A DNA stretch of 43,298 nucleotides, taken from assembly GCA_003427395.1 (NCBI GenBank), contig BFEA01000300.1, positions 1,591,810 to 1,635,107 on the forward strand. The letters are read 5' to 3'. Under the pieces are notes generated by a model. That model was not told the DNA's origin. It did not search any database and saw only the letters and a program-made list of their open reading frames with translations. Source of the DNA: Chara braunii. Lineage: Eukaryota > Streptophyta > Charophyceae > Charales > Characeae. Positions 10,827 to 19,782 of the stretch are shown piece after piece (the first letter of the stretch is position 1; each line of letters opens with the position of its first letter). Made by a program: the position numbers and the translations under genes.

Positions 10827-11340
10827 CTAAGGGCAGTCACACATGAGGTGGGGTGGGTCATCAGGCTCAGGGTGAGGGAGTGGTAGCGATGCAAAACCAA
10901 TGACCCTAACAGATAGACCATCAAGGTGGGTAATGCTCGACAATGGGTGACACCATGCCATGACTCGGTCGAAGACGATGTCGGCGACCTCACGAGTGCT
11001 AATGTGATAGCGGCACAGGACAAACCGTGCACGCTTCGTAAAGCGATCGACGACGACCAAGATAGCATCATACCCACGCTCAGTGGGTGGAAGAAGGGGA
11101 CCAATGAAATCCATCAAGATGGACTTCCAACGACCCTCGGGTATGGCTAGGGGCTAAAGTAACCCATACAGAAGGTGGTTCACACTGTTCACCTCTTGGC
11201 AGGTAGGACACTCCTGGATGTAGGCTTTGGCTTGGACTTCGGCTTGATGTATAAGCGGCAAACACGAGTCAACATCTTGTGGAAGCCCATATGACCGGCA
11301 ACTGCCTGGTGATGGAACTCTGCTACAGCCTAGACGCGGA
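10827..11340 (-). pseudogene. Ty3/gypsy integrase remnant (element A)
   Basis: Minus strand. The zinc-binding N-terminal domain is visible as AGHMGFHKMLTR (histidines, about 11325-11290) and, in another frame, QECPTCQEVN (the C-x2-C pair, about 11215-11190). The catalytic core follows as MMDFIGPLLPPTERGYDAIL and VVDRFTKRARFV, including the first catalytic aspartate of the D-D-E triad, up to a REVADIVFDRV segment. Homology ends about 10925, just before the second catalytic aspartate would be expected, so the core is truncated or scrambled. At least one frameshift and several stops. It follows the RNase H remnant in the usual gypsy order. Confidence 0.85.
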
Positions 11341-11373
11341 GCTGTCCAGTGGAGGGAACGCAGATACGTGGTT

Positions 11374-11830
11374 CTAACTGACCAGATCTGCCATGCCAGT
11401 ACAGGAGGTCGTTCTCACCGAGTATGAGGGAAATGTCTTGCCACTCCGCAGTGTCGTGTGGATGACGCGATAATCCGGGCAGTAGCGGTACTGAGTGAGA
11501 TATGCGTCGATCACCGATTGATCAACAATGGTGATGGAGATGGCAACATGAGGGATGGGTTCTTGATTGTGATCAAGACGACGGGACAAGGCATCGACGA
11601 CGCGGTTTGTTTCACCCTTGATGGGCTGAGTGGTGAAACCGAACTCGGATAAACCACGCCACCAGCATGCCTGTCGAGGGGAAAGTTTGTGCTTTGTGAG
11701 GAAAGTCTGGATACCTAAATTGTTCGTGCGGACGGTCAAAATCGGGGAGGTGAAGAATCGACGCACATTCACCGCCTTCTTGAGGGTGCGAAAGGCGTCC
11801 TCGCAGAGGGGTGTCCAAAATCATGGCGGG
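11374..11830 (-). pseudogene. Ty3/gypsy RNase H remnant (element A)
   Basis: Minus strand. The domain start is a CEDAFRTLKKAV-like segment near 11805-11770. The distal half is well preserved as VRTNNLGIQTFLTKHKLSPR then GETNRVVDALSRR. Only a few residues separate these halves, whereas the family normally has about 80 there, including the first catalytic acidic residues. I infer an internal deletion around 11740. The family V-x-T-D-x-x-x-L motif reads VRTNN, so the aspartate there is also lost. Downstream (11500-11374) it enters the linker to the integrase. Confidence 0.85.
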
Positions 11831-12725
11831 TTCTTCCTGAGGATGGTGGAGGTAAGCACGTAGGAATACCTAGCGTATCCCTGGATGAAATTACTATAGT
11901 AGCTAGTGAGGCATAGGAAACTGCGAAGCTGCTTGGGGAGTGTGGGGACGGGTCACTCCGCAATAGCAATGATATTCGCGTCATCCATGTGGAAACCCTG
12001 GTCAGACACATGATGTCCTAGGAAGTTCACTTTGCGTTGGGCAAAGCGACACTTATTAAGCTTGGCATAGAAGTCATGCTTGCGTAAGCGCTGTAGGACA
12101 TTGCGCAAGTGTCTAAGATGATCTTCTAAGGTACGAATGTAGAACAATATGTTGTCTAGGTATACGAGAACGTATTCTTCAAGGATGACCCTGAAGATAT
12201 CGTTCATCACCGTTTGGAAGGTGGCAGGTGCATTGGTGAGGCCGAATGACATCACCGTGAACTCGTAGTGGCCGAAGCGTGACCGAAAGATGGTTTTCGG
12301 TTGGTCCTCGGTGGCCACGCGGATCTGGTGGTAACCCCTACGAAGATCGATTTTCGTAAAGAAACGATTGTCTATCAGACGCTCAATCAACTCATCCGCG
12401 CGAGGCATGGGATAGTGGTTTTTAAGCATGTAACGGTTAAGGCTGCGGTAGTCAATGCAGAGGCGAAGAGTTTCGTTCGCTTTGCGAGCAAAGAGGATGA
12501 GTGCACCCCAAGGGGAGTTACTGGGTTTAATGAAACCCAGTCGAAGAAGCTCCTCAAGCTGATGCTTGAGTTCCGTTGCTTTTTGAATCGAGAGTCGATA
12601 GGGTGCCTGATGGTGGATACGATCGTCAGGCACGAGCTGGATAGAATGGTCAACACCACACATCGGAGGGATCCCGCTATATGAGAAATGCAGGAGGAAA
12701 ACGTCGCAGTACTCTCAAATCAAAT
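11830..12725 (-). pseudogene. Ty3/gypsy reverse transcriptase (element A)
   Basis: The minus-strand frame 12663-11953 (236 codons) is the best-preserved coding region in the window. In order it has APYRLSIQKATELKHQLEEL (primer-grip entry), FIKPSNSPWGALILF, LRLCIDYRSLNRYMLKNHYP, FFTKIDLRRGYHQIRV, FRSRFGHYEFTVMSFGLTNA and VLVYLDNILFY, then LNKCRFAQRKVNFLGHHVS. The catalytic Y-x-D-D box reads YLDN: the second aspartate codon GAC has become AAC, which should abolish polymerase activity. The frame extends upstream through SGIPPMCGVDHSIQ, the usual start of the RT region, to a frameshift near 12720. Part of one pol gene with flanking RNase H and protease. Confidence 0.95.
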
Positions 12726-13500
12726 CGCAAACGGCGGTCTTTAAGTCGATTGTGAACCGCATGAGTTCTTTCCTCCATGTCTGCGTCGACACGAGACGTA
12801 TGGGTGGACTTGACAGTGAATGGCGTAGAGACCTGGGATGTCGAGGGGGTATCCGCAGGCAGGGGGGTGGATGTAGAGCTAGGAGCCGCGAAGATGGAGA
12901 AAGGGTCCAGGGGATCGGGCTCCAGTGAGATCAATTCAATCTCGGGACAGAGTGGATCATAGCGAAGAAGATCCATGTCGTTCACTGAGTAGAACGTGAC
13001 GTCCTCCTGTCGTATGAAGTGAGCAAACCGACGTGGAAAAGTGAAGGCGATGTCTGGGTGGGACCCAGAGAAACGAGGGTCATGGGGAGGTAGGTCGGGA
13101 GAGGTGTCGCCTATGGTTCCAATGAAGGGGACTTGATGGGTCTGACCACACTTCGTGTTGAGAGAAAGTGTTTCGGTCGCCCATTTGGCCTCTGTGCCAC
13201 AAAACCGGAGAGACTTGGGAGTGCCAAGAATAAAGTCGTACCCAGTCTCCAACACGTCGAAGTATGCGGAGGAATGGTAGTGCTAAGGCGCCTGGGTACT
13301 ATCCGGTGGTTGTAGGGTGAGGGAAAAGTCGAGGTCACGGACCGTTTGATCAAAGAAGCGCTGCGTCTTATTATCTCTGAGGGTAACCGAGATAGGAAAG
13401 CAAGACCCGGAGGTAGCTAGACGAGCTTCCTCAACCACGCGAGGGTGAACAAAATTTCCCTACGAGTCGGAGTCCCACAAAGCGTGGTACACCCTCATAG
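12725..13500 (-). pseudogene. Ty3/gypsy aspartic protease and spacer (element A)
   Basis: Minus strand. At about 13490-13440 the frame reads YHALWDSDS, a stop, then GNFVHPRVVEEARL. This is the position of the retroviral-type protease D-S-G triad, with Gly changed to Asp and a stop two codons later. The second protease landmark, YDFILGTPKSLRF, lies in the open frame 13255-12677, after one in-frame TAG near 13280. From about 13100 to 12800 the frame is acidic, proline- and threonine-rich, fitting the spacer between protease and RT. It ends in a frameshift just before the RT. Non-functional. Confidence 0.8.
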
Positions 13501-14600
13501 ATGTCCCCAAGCGGATAGGAATGATGGGGAGGGTGCGATGAGGGTTAGAGAGCAGAGTGAGAAGACGACGCATTACGTTTACGTGTCTCGTGAGTCGCTC
13601 CTGACGAGCCTGAACAATGCTCAAGTCCAGGAGAGATGACAAAACGTCATCAAGAGTCGTCAGTTGAGCACTACAACGAGTTGTGCAAAAGGCGCGACGC
13701 GTCGGAAGTCTCGGAGGGAAAGGGCTATATGCGGCGGTTTGTCACGGTTGTGGGGCAGACGTTACCTCGACAGACGGTGGGGCAGAGGGAACTGTGGCTG
13801 TCGTGTCCTGACGATCCTCTGGTAGGGTAGCCAAAGGGGCAAACCGCGACTCAGTGGTCGGGAAGTCGGCTACGTGCAGGGCCTCAGCGGTACACTGCAC
13901 CATGACTAGTTGGATAGGGTTGGTCGGGGGGGCCGGGGGGGGACTGAGATCGGCGCTGACGAGAAATGTCAGCGTAGTGTCGATCGAGGGCGACATGGTA
14001 TGGAAACCGTGAGGAGGTGTGTCCATCCTGGCGCCAACGAAAATGACCGTGACGAGCCTCGAGGGTGGCGCGCTCCTCAGGGGATAGAGCTCCGCGAGGA
14101 GGGACGAAACCCTTCGGGAGGTCTATCTAAGGGACGACGAACGTGAGGGCGTCAGCCTGAGCAATCTAACTACACGCACGACCCATGGCGGACATGGCCA
14201 TCTGCAAGCGCTCGGTCATAGGGATAGTGTCGTCATCCAAGTGGTAGTGGATGACGTCCTAAGGCTTGATGTCATCGGCGGCATCCCCAAAGGTAGGGTC
14301 GAGCTCGGTTGATGCGTCCTCGCCATACTCGAAAGAACTATAGCGTTGAGAGAACAGTGTTCCAAGTCGAGCTGGTCAACAGAAGTGGCCGGCGAAGGAG
14401 GATCGACCACGAGTAGCACTTTGTGATAGGGTGGCGGCGGTGATGGATCGCGAAGAAGATGGGGCGTCGGAGAATCAACTCCACATCTTCAGGTACTGTC
14501 GAGCAGCCTCTGAGGAGGCGAAGCTCTATCGCCAGAGCTCGATGAGGTAGTCAGTTGGAAGATTGACGACCAACTTGTTGGTCAAAAGGACCTTAGATAG
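13500..14600 (-). pseudogene. Probable gag remnant (element A)
   Basis: Minus-strand frames 14419-14216, 14026-13742 and 13642-13460 lie upstream of the protease, where gag belongs. The middle frame is proline-, threonine- and serine-rich with acidic patches. I see no zinc knuckle and no major homology region, so the call rests mainly on position and orientation. The coordinates toward 14600 are a guess, since no LTR or primer-binding site was found before the gap. Confidence 0.45.
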
Positions 14601-14683
14601 GAGTGTCTCATCGCAAATGAGGCGGGNGTCCTGAAACACCCGGATGTGACGCTCTGGAGGCTATGTGACCGTTCGAATGCGCT

Positions 14684-14760
14684 GAACGCGTGTTCGCGTT
14701 CAAATGGGAGTGTTCAAACGTCCGGAGGACGCGTTCAAATGCGCCACGCGCCACGTGGCA
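14684..14760. repeat. GCGTTCAA-rich segment left of the gap
   Basis: Repeated GCGTTCAAATG-type words (GCGCTGAACGCG, GTTCGCGTTCAAATG, GCGTTCAAATGCGCC). The same core reappears right of the gap at 16013-16080. Confidence 0.5.
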
Positions 14761-14848
14761 CAATTTTTTTTTAACGCAACCCACCCATCCGCATGCTCGC
14801 GTGCTTGACTACTGGTGGGGGGTTTGGTTAGTCAAAAAAAAAAGTGCA

Positions 14849-14886
14849 TATTTTCATATTCTAGCGGTAGATTCATTCGATTTTGC
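14849..14886 (+). repeat. Dispersed motif M, copy 1
   Basis: CATATTCTAGCGGTAGATTC (14856-14875) followed by a TTCGATTTTGC tail. It matches copies at 26378, 26637, 26914, 26991, 27803 and 42251. Role unknown; possibly part of a retroelement terminal region. Confidence 0.55.
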
Positions 14887-14936
14887 TCATAAAATGGATG
14901 GTTGGTTGATTGATTGATTGATTGGTTGGTTAGGGG

Positions 14937-15919
14937 NNNNNNNNNNNNNNNNNNNNNNNNNNNNNNNNNNNNNNNNNNNNNNNNNNNNNNNNNNNNNNNN
15001 NNNNNNNNNNNNNNNNNNNNNNNNNNNNNNNNNNNNNNNNNNNNNNNNNNNNNNNNNNNNNNNNNNNNNNNNNNNNNNNNNNNNNNNNNNNNNNNNNNNN
15101 NNNNNNNNNNNNNNNNNNNNNNNNNNNNNNNNNNNNNNNNNNNNNNNNNNNNNNNNNNNNNNNNNNNNNNNNNNNNNNNNNNNNNNNNNNNNNNNNNNNN
15201 NNNNNNNNNNNNNNNNNNNNNNNNNNNNNNNNNNNNNNNNNNNNNNNNNNNNNNNNNNNNNNNNNNNNNNNNNNNNNNNNNNNNNNNNNNNNNNNNNNNN
15301 NNNNNNNNNNNNNNNNNNNNNNNNNNNNNNNNNNNNNNNNNNNNNNNNNNNNNNNNNNNNNNNNNNNNNNNNNNNNNNNNNNNNNNNNNNNNNNNNNNNN
15401 NNNNNNNNNNNNNNNNNNNNNNNNNNNNNNNNNNNNNNNNNNNNNNNNNNNNNNNNNNNNNNNNNNNNNNNNNNNNNNNNNNNNNNNNNNNNNNNNNNNN
15501 NNNNNNNNNNNNNNNNNNNNNNNNNNNNNNNNNNNNNNNNNNNNNNNNNNNNNNNNNNNNNNNNNNNNNNNNNNNNNNNNNNNNNNNNNNNNNNNNNNNN
15601 NNNNNNNNNNNNNNNNNNNNNNNNNNNNNNNNNNNNNNNNNNNNNNNNNNNNNNNNNNNNNNNNNNNNNNNNNNNNNNNNNNNNNNNNNNNNNNNNNNNN
15701 NNNNNNNNNNNNNNNNNNNNNNNNNNNNNNNNNNNNNNNNNNNNNNNNNNNNNNNNNNNNNNNNNNNNNNNNNNNNNNNNNNNNNNNNNNNNNNNNNNNN
15801 NNNNNNNNNNNNNNNNNNNNNNNNNNNNNNNNNNNNNNNNNNNNNNNNNNNNNNNNNNNNNNNNNNNNNNNNNNNNNNNNNNNNNNNNNNNNNNNNNNNN
15901 NNNNNNNNNNNNNNNNNNN
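14937..15919. other. Assembly gap (983 N)
   Basis: Run of N. The left flank is a TTGA/TTGG simple repeat and the right flank is (CA)n followed by alternating CG. The gap probably hides a low-complexity or repeated tract. Any apparent reading frame across it is an artefact. Confidence 0.99.
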
Positions 15920-15950
15920 CACACACACACACACGCGCGCGCGTGCGTGC
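15920..15950. repeat. (CA)n/(CG)n simple repeat
   Basis: CA repeat followed by alternating CG, a sequence class prone to Z-DNA. It borders the gap directly. Confidence 0.9.
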
Positions 15951-16012
15951 AGCCCCCAGCCCACCTCCCAGCGCCAAAAACCATCTGCACAAACACGTCA
16001 AACGAGTTTACC

Positions 16013-16081
16013 CGCGTTCAGTGAACGTGCGGTCATCTCGTTCAAAACCTGAATGTGAAACGCGCGTTCAATGAACGTGCA
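16013..16081. repeat. Paired short palindromes GCGTTCA-N-TGAACG
   Basis: CGCGTTCAGTGAACGTGC (16013-16030) and GCGCGTTCAATGAACGTGC (about 16062-16080) each form a CGTTCA/TGAACG palindrome with a one-base centre. They are about 49 bp apart and show extended similarity. Confidence 0.7.
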
Positions 16082-16499
16082 GTAACACAGTGTGGAGGAC
16101 CTGTGCCACTGCGTCTAGGTGACCCGATCTAAGGCATCAGTTGCGTCGTGTAAAGTGTCATAATGATCATGAAGGAACACGGTGAAATCCGCGAGAGTGA
16201 GAGCCTCACCCGAGTAAGTATGATGGGTATAATAATTCTCCCATGCAGAGAACGCACAGCCTTACAATTTAGTTGCGAGCATAGAGCACCACAACTCTTG
16301 ACTAGTGTTAGTCATTGTCCACAAGAACTAAAATTTCCTCTGTTAAACCACCAGTATTTGGCCCAACTATCAAGTCCGAGCCTTGGCTGACCGGTATGTC
16401 GATCCATGCCCAGGTTGCGGCTACCGGGCATTCTTTCCCGGATGTGTTGCTGAAAGAGATGAGTGAAAAATGAAGAAAAACAGGGAAAAAGAACATCTG

Positions 16500-16785
16500 A
16501 ATTCTCAAAACGAAGAATGAAAAAAAAAAATGAAAGAAAAATGAGAAAAAGAAAAAGAAGAACCAAAGAAAAAGAAAACCGTTGTGCTTTTCGTTCCCTC
16601 GCGGGAGAGAGAGAGAGAGAAAGAGACAAAGAGAGAAAGAGAGAGAGAGAGAGAGAGATGAGAAAAAGAAAAAGGAAAACGAAGGAAAAAGAAAATCGTT
16701 GTGTTTTTCATTCCCCCACGCGAGCACGCACGCACGCGCGCGTGAGAGAGAGCGAGAAAAAAAAAAAAAAAAAAAAAAGTTTTGG
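16500..16785. repeat. GA/A-rich tract with 119-bp tandem duplication
   Basis: GAAAAAGAAAAAG-rich unit ending in a CGTTGTG-TTTTC-TTCCC block occurs at about 16541-16603 and again at 16660-16723, separated by a GAGA array. It then passes into CGCACG and poly-A. Open frames on both strands here are homopolymer-like and not genes. Confidence 0.8.
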
Positions 16786-16840
16786 CAATTGTCTAGCGTC
16801 GAGAGATTAACCGTCAAGGCGCAGGGTGCAGAAGAGGGCG

Positions 16841-17579
16841 TGGGGATCAACCGTTTTGACGGTTATCTAGCGTCAAGAGATTAACCCCCCAAAGCGTGTG
16901 TCAGCCGACACTTGAGTGTCGAACGTAACCCTCGAGGCTATTGAGGATCGTGCGACTATGGGTACTATACAGTATTCCATCGTTGTGATTGCTTATGTAT
17001 GCTTGCATGGCTAGTCGATATGAGAAAGGCCTAGGGTCCGCACGTTTATCTTAATTCTCGCACGCGACGCCTAACCAATTTTCATGTCAAAAGATTATGG
17101 GTCGAATATTGAAGGGACTAGGAGAGTTTTGTTTTTGTGTGTATTTCTAATTAATGTGTGGTGTAATGCGTAGTGAGTGGAATGTGTCCTAGTCGACTAA
17201 CGACACGTCATGCTTGGAACCTCGGCCCCTCAAATGCGTCGATTCGCGTGCGAGTCCGATTTGGGGCGTTAACCTCGCGTACCTCCTATGCTACAACGAA
17301 CGAAAAATGCCCTCGATCGGGCCACCTCTGCGATTGCATACAAAAAACCTTCGCACGTGGTTCGGTAGCTCAGCGGCGATACGCCCACCCAAGGGATGGT
17401 GACAGCCCCCGCTGGTGGAGGTAAGTTGTACCTCGTGTAACCCTTTCCTGTCGTAGGGGTTTGCGAGAGGTATAGCTGACGCACTCGGCCGGAGTGGTAA
17501 AACGCTCTGCGACGAAGTATTGCAATATCCTGCGTGACGCGGCTAGGAAGGTCCCCCTGCGAGACCGATGCGCTCGACA
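16841..17579 (+). repeat. Left LTR of the 21.7-kb element (element C)
   Basis: Aligns along its length, in direct orientation, with 37771-38511 at about 85 percent identity by eye, most differences being transitions. Shared landmarks include CACTTGAGTGTCGAACGT, GCTTGCATGGCTAGTCGATA, CCTAACCAATTTTCATGTCA and CCGATTTGGGGCGTTAACC. Both copies end in GATGCGCTCGACA and the left one is followed two bases later by a primer-binding site. The 5' boundary is uncertain: similarity starts a little earlier, at AGGGTGCA (16823), and the canonical TG start is CG here. A 73-bp partial duplication of the LTR start lies at 16790-16862. Promoter and polyadenylation sites are expected but were not identified. 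Confidence 0.85.
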
Positions 17580-17581
17580 AG

Positions 17582-17601
17582 TGGCACCGTTGTCGGGGAT
17601 C
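17582..17601 (+). promoter_or_regulatory. Primer-binding site, tRNA-Asp type
   Basis: TGGCACCGTTGTCGGGGATC begins two bases after the LTR end. It is complementary, with two transition-type differences, to the 3' end of plant tRNA-Asp, the primer used by several plant Ty3/gypsy lineages. It fixes the left LTR boundary and shows that the element reads on the plus strand. Confidence 0.85.
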
Positions 17602-17985
17602 TTGGCTGCCTACCGAGGTCCTTAGTGAACGAACCCAGGTTCAAGTTAACCTGGTTAAGTGGAGGCTGATGATCTAGACAAAATTGTCAAACTTTGCGTT
17701 TAAATCAACTGATATAACCGGATTAGGCCAATGAAAAGAGGCGTATGTGGTGCATAAGTCACAATATTAGTGGTAGTCTATGTGGTCAGAGTATGTGATT
17801 ATGAATGTGATTGAGAATACATATGTGTCCCTAAGTAGTAATAGTTAGAATAGGGGTAAGTAATTGCACTTAGGTAGAAAGAAAATGAATGATTGGTTAT
17901 GACAGAGATAAAGTGTATAAAGAGATGACGGGTTGTTCATGGGTTACCTTTCTTATTTCAAACAAGTTTTGAAAAGATTATAAAG
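17602..17985 (+). other. Untranslated leader of element C
   Basis: AT-rich stretch between the primer-binding site and the first gag start codon. No feature was recognised in it. Confidence 0.5.
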
Positions 17986-19600
17986 ATGGCTGACGCTGAT
18001 GGAATTGAGCGGGTACCGGTCGCGACCCCAGAAGATATTGTCAAAGCGATAAAGAAGAGAGAGTTGACGAGGCTACAAATATCTAAGGTTGACATTTTCC
18101 TATTCAAAGGAGAAAATGTGTTTGAGTGATTGAAATTGTTTGAGCAAGTTACGAGCGAGGCGTCAAAGACAGATAAGTTCAAACTGCTGCCTAGGTATGT
18201 CTGGTGGGAAATAATGAAGGTAGTTGTAGGAGCGGCAAGGGTTTGGGCAAGTGTTAAAAAATAAATGCAAAAGCGTTGTAAGTTGGGGGATGGTCTGCTA
18301 ACAAAAGCAGACCTGGAAATGCTACCAAGAACCGAGTTCACCATAGTGGGCGTGTTCACTACCGTCTTTGAGAAGATGGCAAAACAAGTCTCGGGCATGG
18401 CAGAAGAGGAACAATGTGCAACTTTCCTATGACACTTTACAAATTTTGAGGCATCCGAGTTGACAAAGAAAGGCGTCCCAGAAAAAAAACTGATTTAGGC
18501 CATAATAAAAGATAGCGTAATGGATAGGGAGCTAAGCTAGATGGACCTCTTCCAGATGCGGCAAGCAAGGAAGAAGAGGAAGGCCTTGGACGACACCACA
18601 AGTGGCGGTCAAGACCTTATGAAAGTTGTAGAGGAAGTGGTGGTCCAACTTGAAGCCGAGAAAGAGGCAAATGCTTCGAAAAAGGTGTTCGCAATAACAC
18701 AAGTCTAGGGAAGAGCAAAGAAAGTTCTACTAAGAGAAGAGTTAGAAGAAGAAGAAGAAGCTGAGCCTTAGAGGCTAACAAAGGCTCAAAGAAAGGTTAG
18801 GGATGATGGGGTCCGCGCAAACTGGGCAAGCGCCTTACGAGCAGTGACCAGGCTACGAGTCTTCGAGCCCTTGGCCTGAGTATAATCCCTATGCACCATG
18901 GCTAGTATGTGGACAGTATGAACCCTATACAGGGGCCCCTATGAGTATGACCTCTTGCGGGTTTCCAGGACCCCAAACTCAATAGTTAAGTCGGTCAAAT
19001 CCGCAGCCAAGTCAGCCCCATTAGTCAGCGCAGCAAGGATCTCAAGGGAATCAAGGTGACGAACGCGGACAAGGTCAAGGATGGGGAAGAGGACGAGGAA
19101 ATGGTGGTCGAGGAGGAGGCGGAAAAGAAAACGCATGGTATGGTAGACATGCGACGTTTCCGATAGAGAGTTTTCTTAAAACCTGTAGGCCTCGAGACGA
19201 CATTATCTTTTGAGGAGTTGCTTGATCTAAGAGCACGTCATAAAAGATGAAGTTCAAGAAGCGGCAAGTAGAGTGGTTGACAGTCGAACCAAGGACAAGT
19301 TCAGGTGGGATCAGTTGGCGCGAGTTAAAAAAAAAGCCTCTTAAAGTGTGAGATATCATGTTACTGTACGACTCATCCTTAAAGAAACAATGGTCGAGAA
19401 GTTGGATAAGCGATGGTTGAGACTATACAAAATCGCGAGATGTGCCAAACATGGGGCGATCAGATCGAGGAACTGAATGGAACAGCGTGGAAGGATTGGG
19501 TATTTGGCTCCGGATTGAAGAAGTTTGTGACTCGAGATGAGATGAACATAGAATTGGCAAATCAAATGCTCTTTGGGTATAAAGGAAAGACCTTAGTATA
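17986..19600 (+). pseudogene. gag-like pseudogene 1 (element C)
   Basis: The first ATG after the primer-binding site (17986) opens a frame that stays coherent for about 270 codons through seven internal stops: TGA 18127, TAA 18262, TGA 18430, TAG 18496, TAG 18538, TAG 18706, TAG 18769. It begins MADADGIERVPVATPEDIVK and includes KVDIFLFKGEN, RYVWWEIMKVVVGAARVWA and FTTVFEKMAKQ, a helical pattern seen in plant gypsy Gag cores. An acidic, glutamate-rich segment follows near 18730. A +1 shift near 18790 leads to a proline-, tyrosine- and glutamine-rich tail and then a glycine-arginine repeat (about 19050-19130). Every stop can come from CAA, CAG, CGA or TGG by one C-to-T or G-to-A change. No zinc knuckle was seen. 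Gag is the structural coat protein of LTR elements. Confidence 0.7.
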
Positions 19601-19782
19601 GCCGAGAGAAGAAACGTGAATTGTTAAATTAAAATGGTATGATAGGGTACAAGGTTGAGACAGTTATAAGGATAGGGCTGTGCATATATTTATATATGTA
19701 TAAGTATAGATACTTAGGTAATTATGGGAGGGTCATATAAGTCTCTTATTGTGGTTGTCTGACCTACTTACCCCCTGTCCTC

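Noticed and set aside
14832-16074. Very long open frames across 14937-15919
   Set aside because: They exist only because the gap of N has no stop codons.
16308-16884. Several open frames on both strands rich in K, R, E or F, S, L
   Set aside because: They are translations of GA/A-rich simple repeats.
17355-17395. GGTAGCTCAGCGG in the left LTR as a tRNA box A
   Set aside because: No box B or acceptor pairing follows, and the right LTR has a diverged version.
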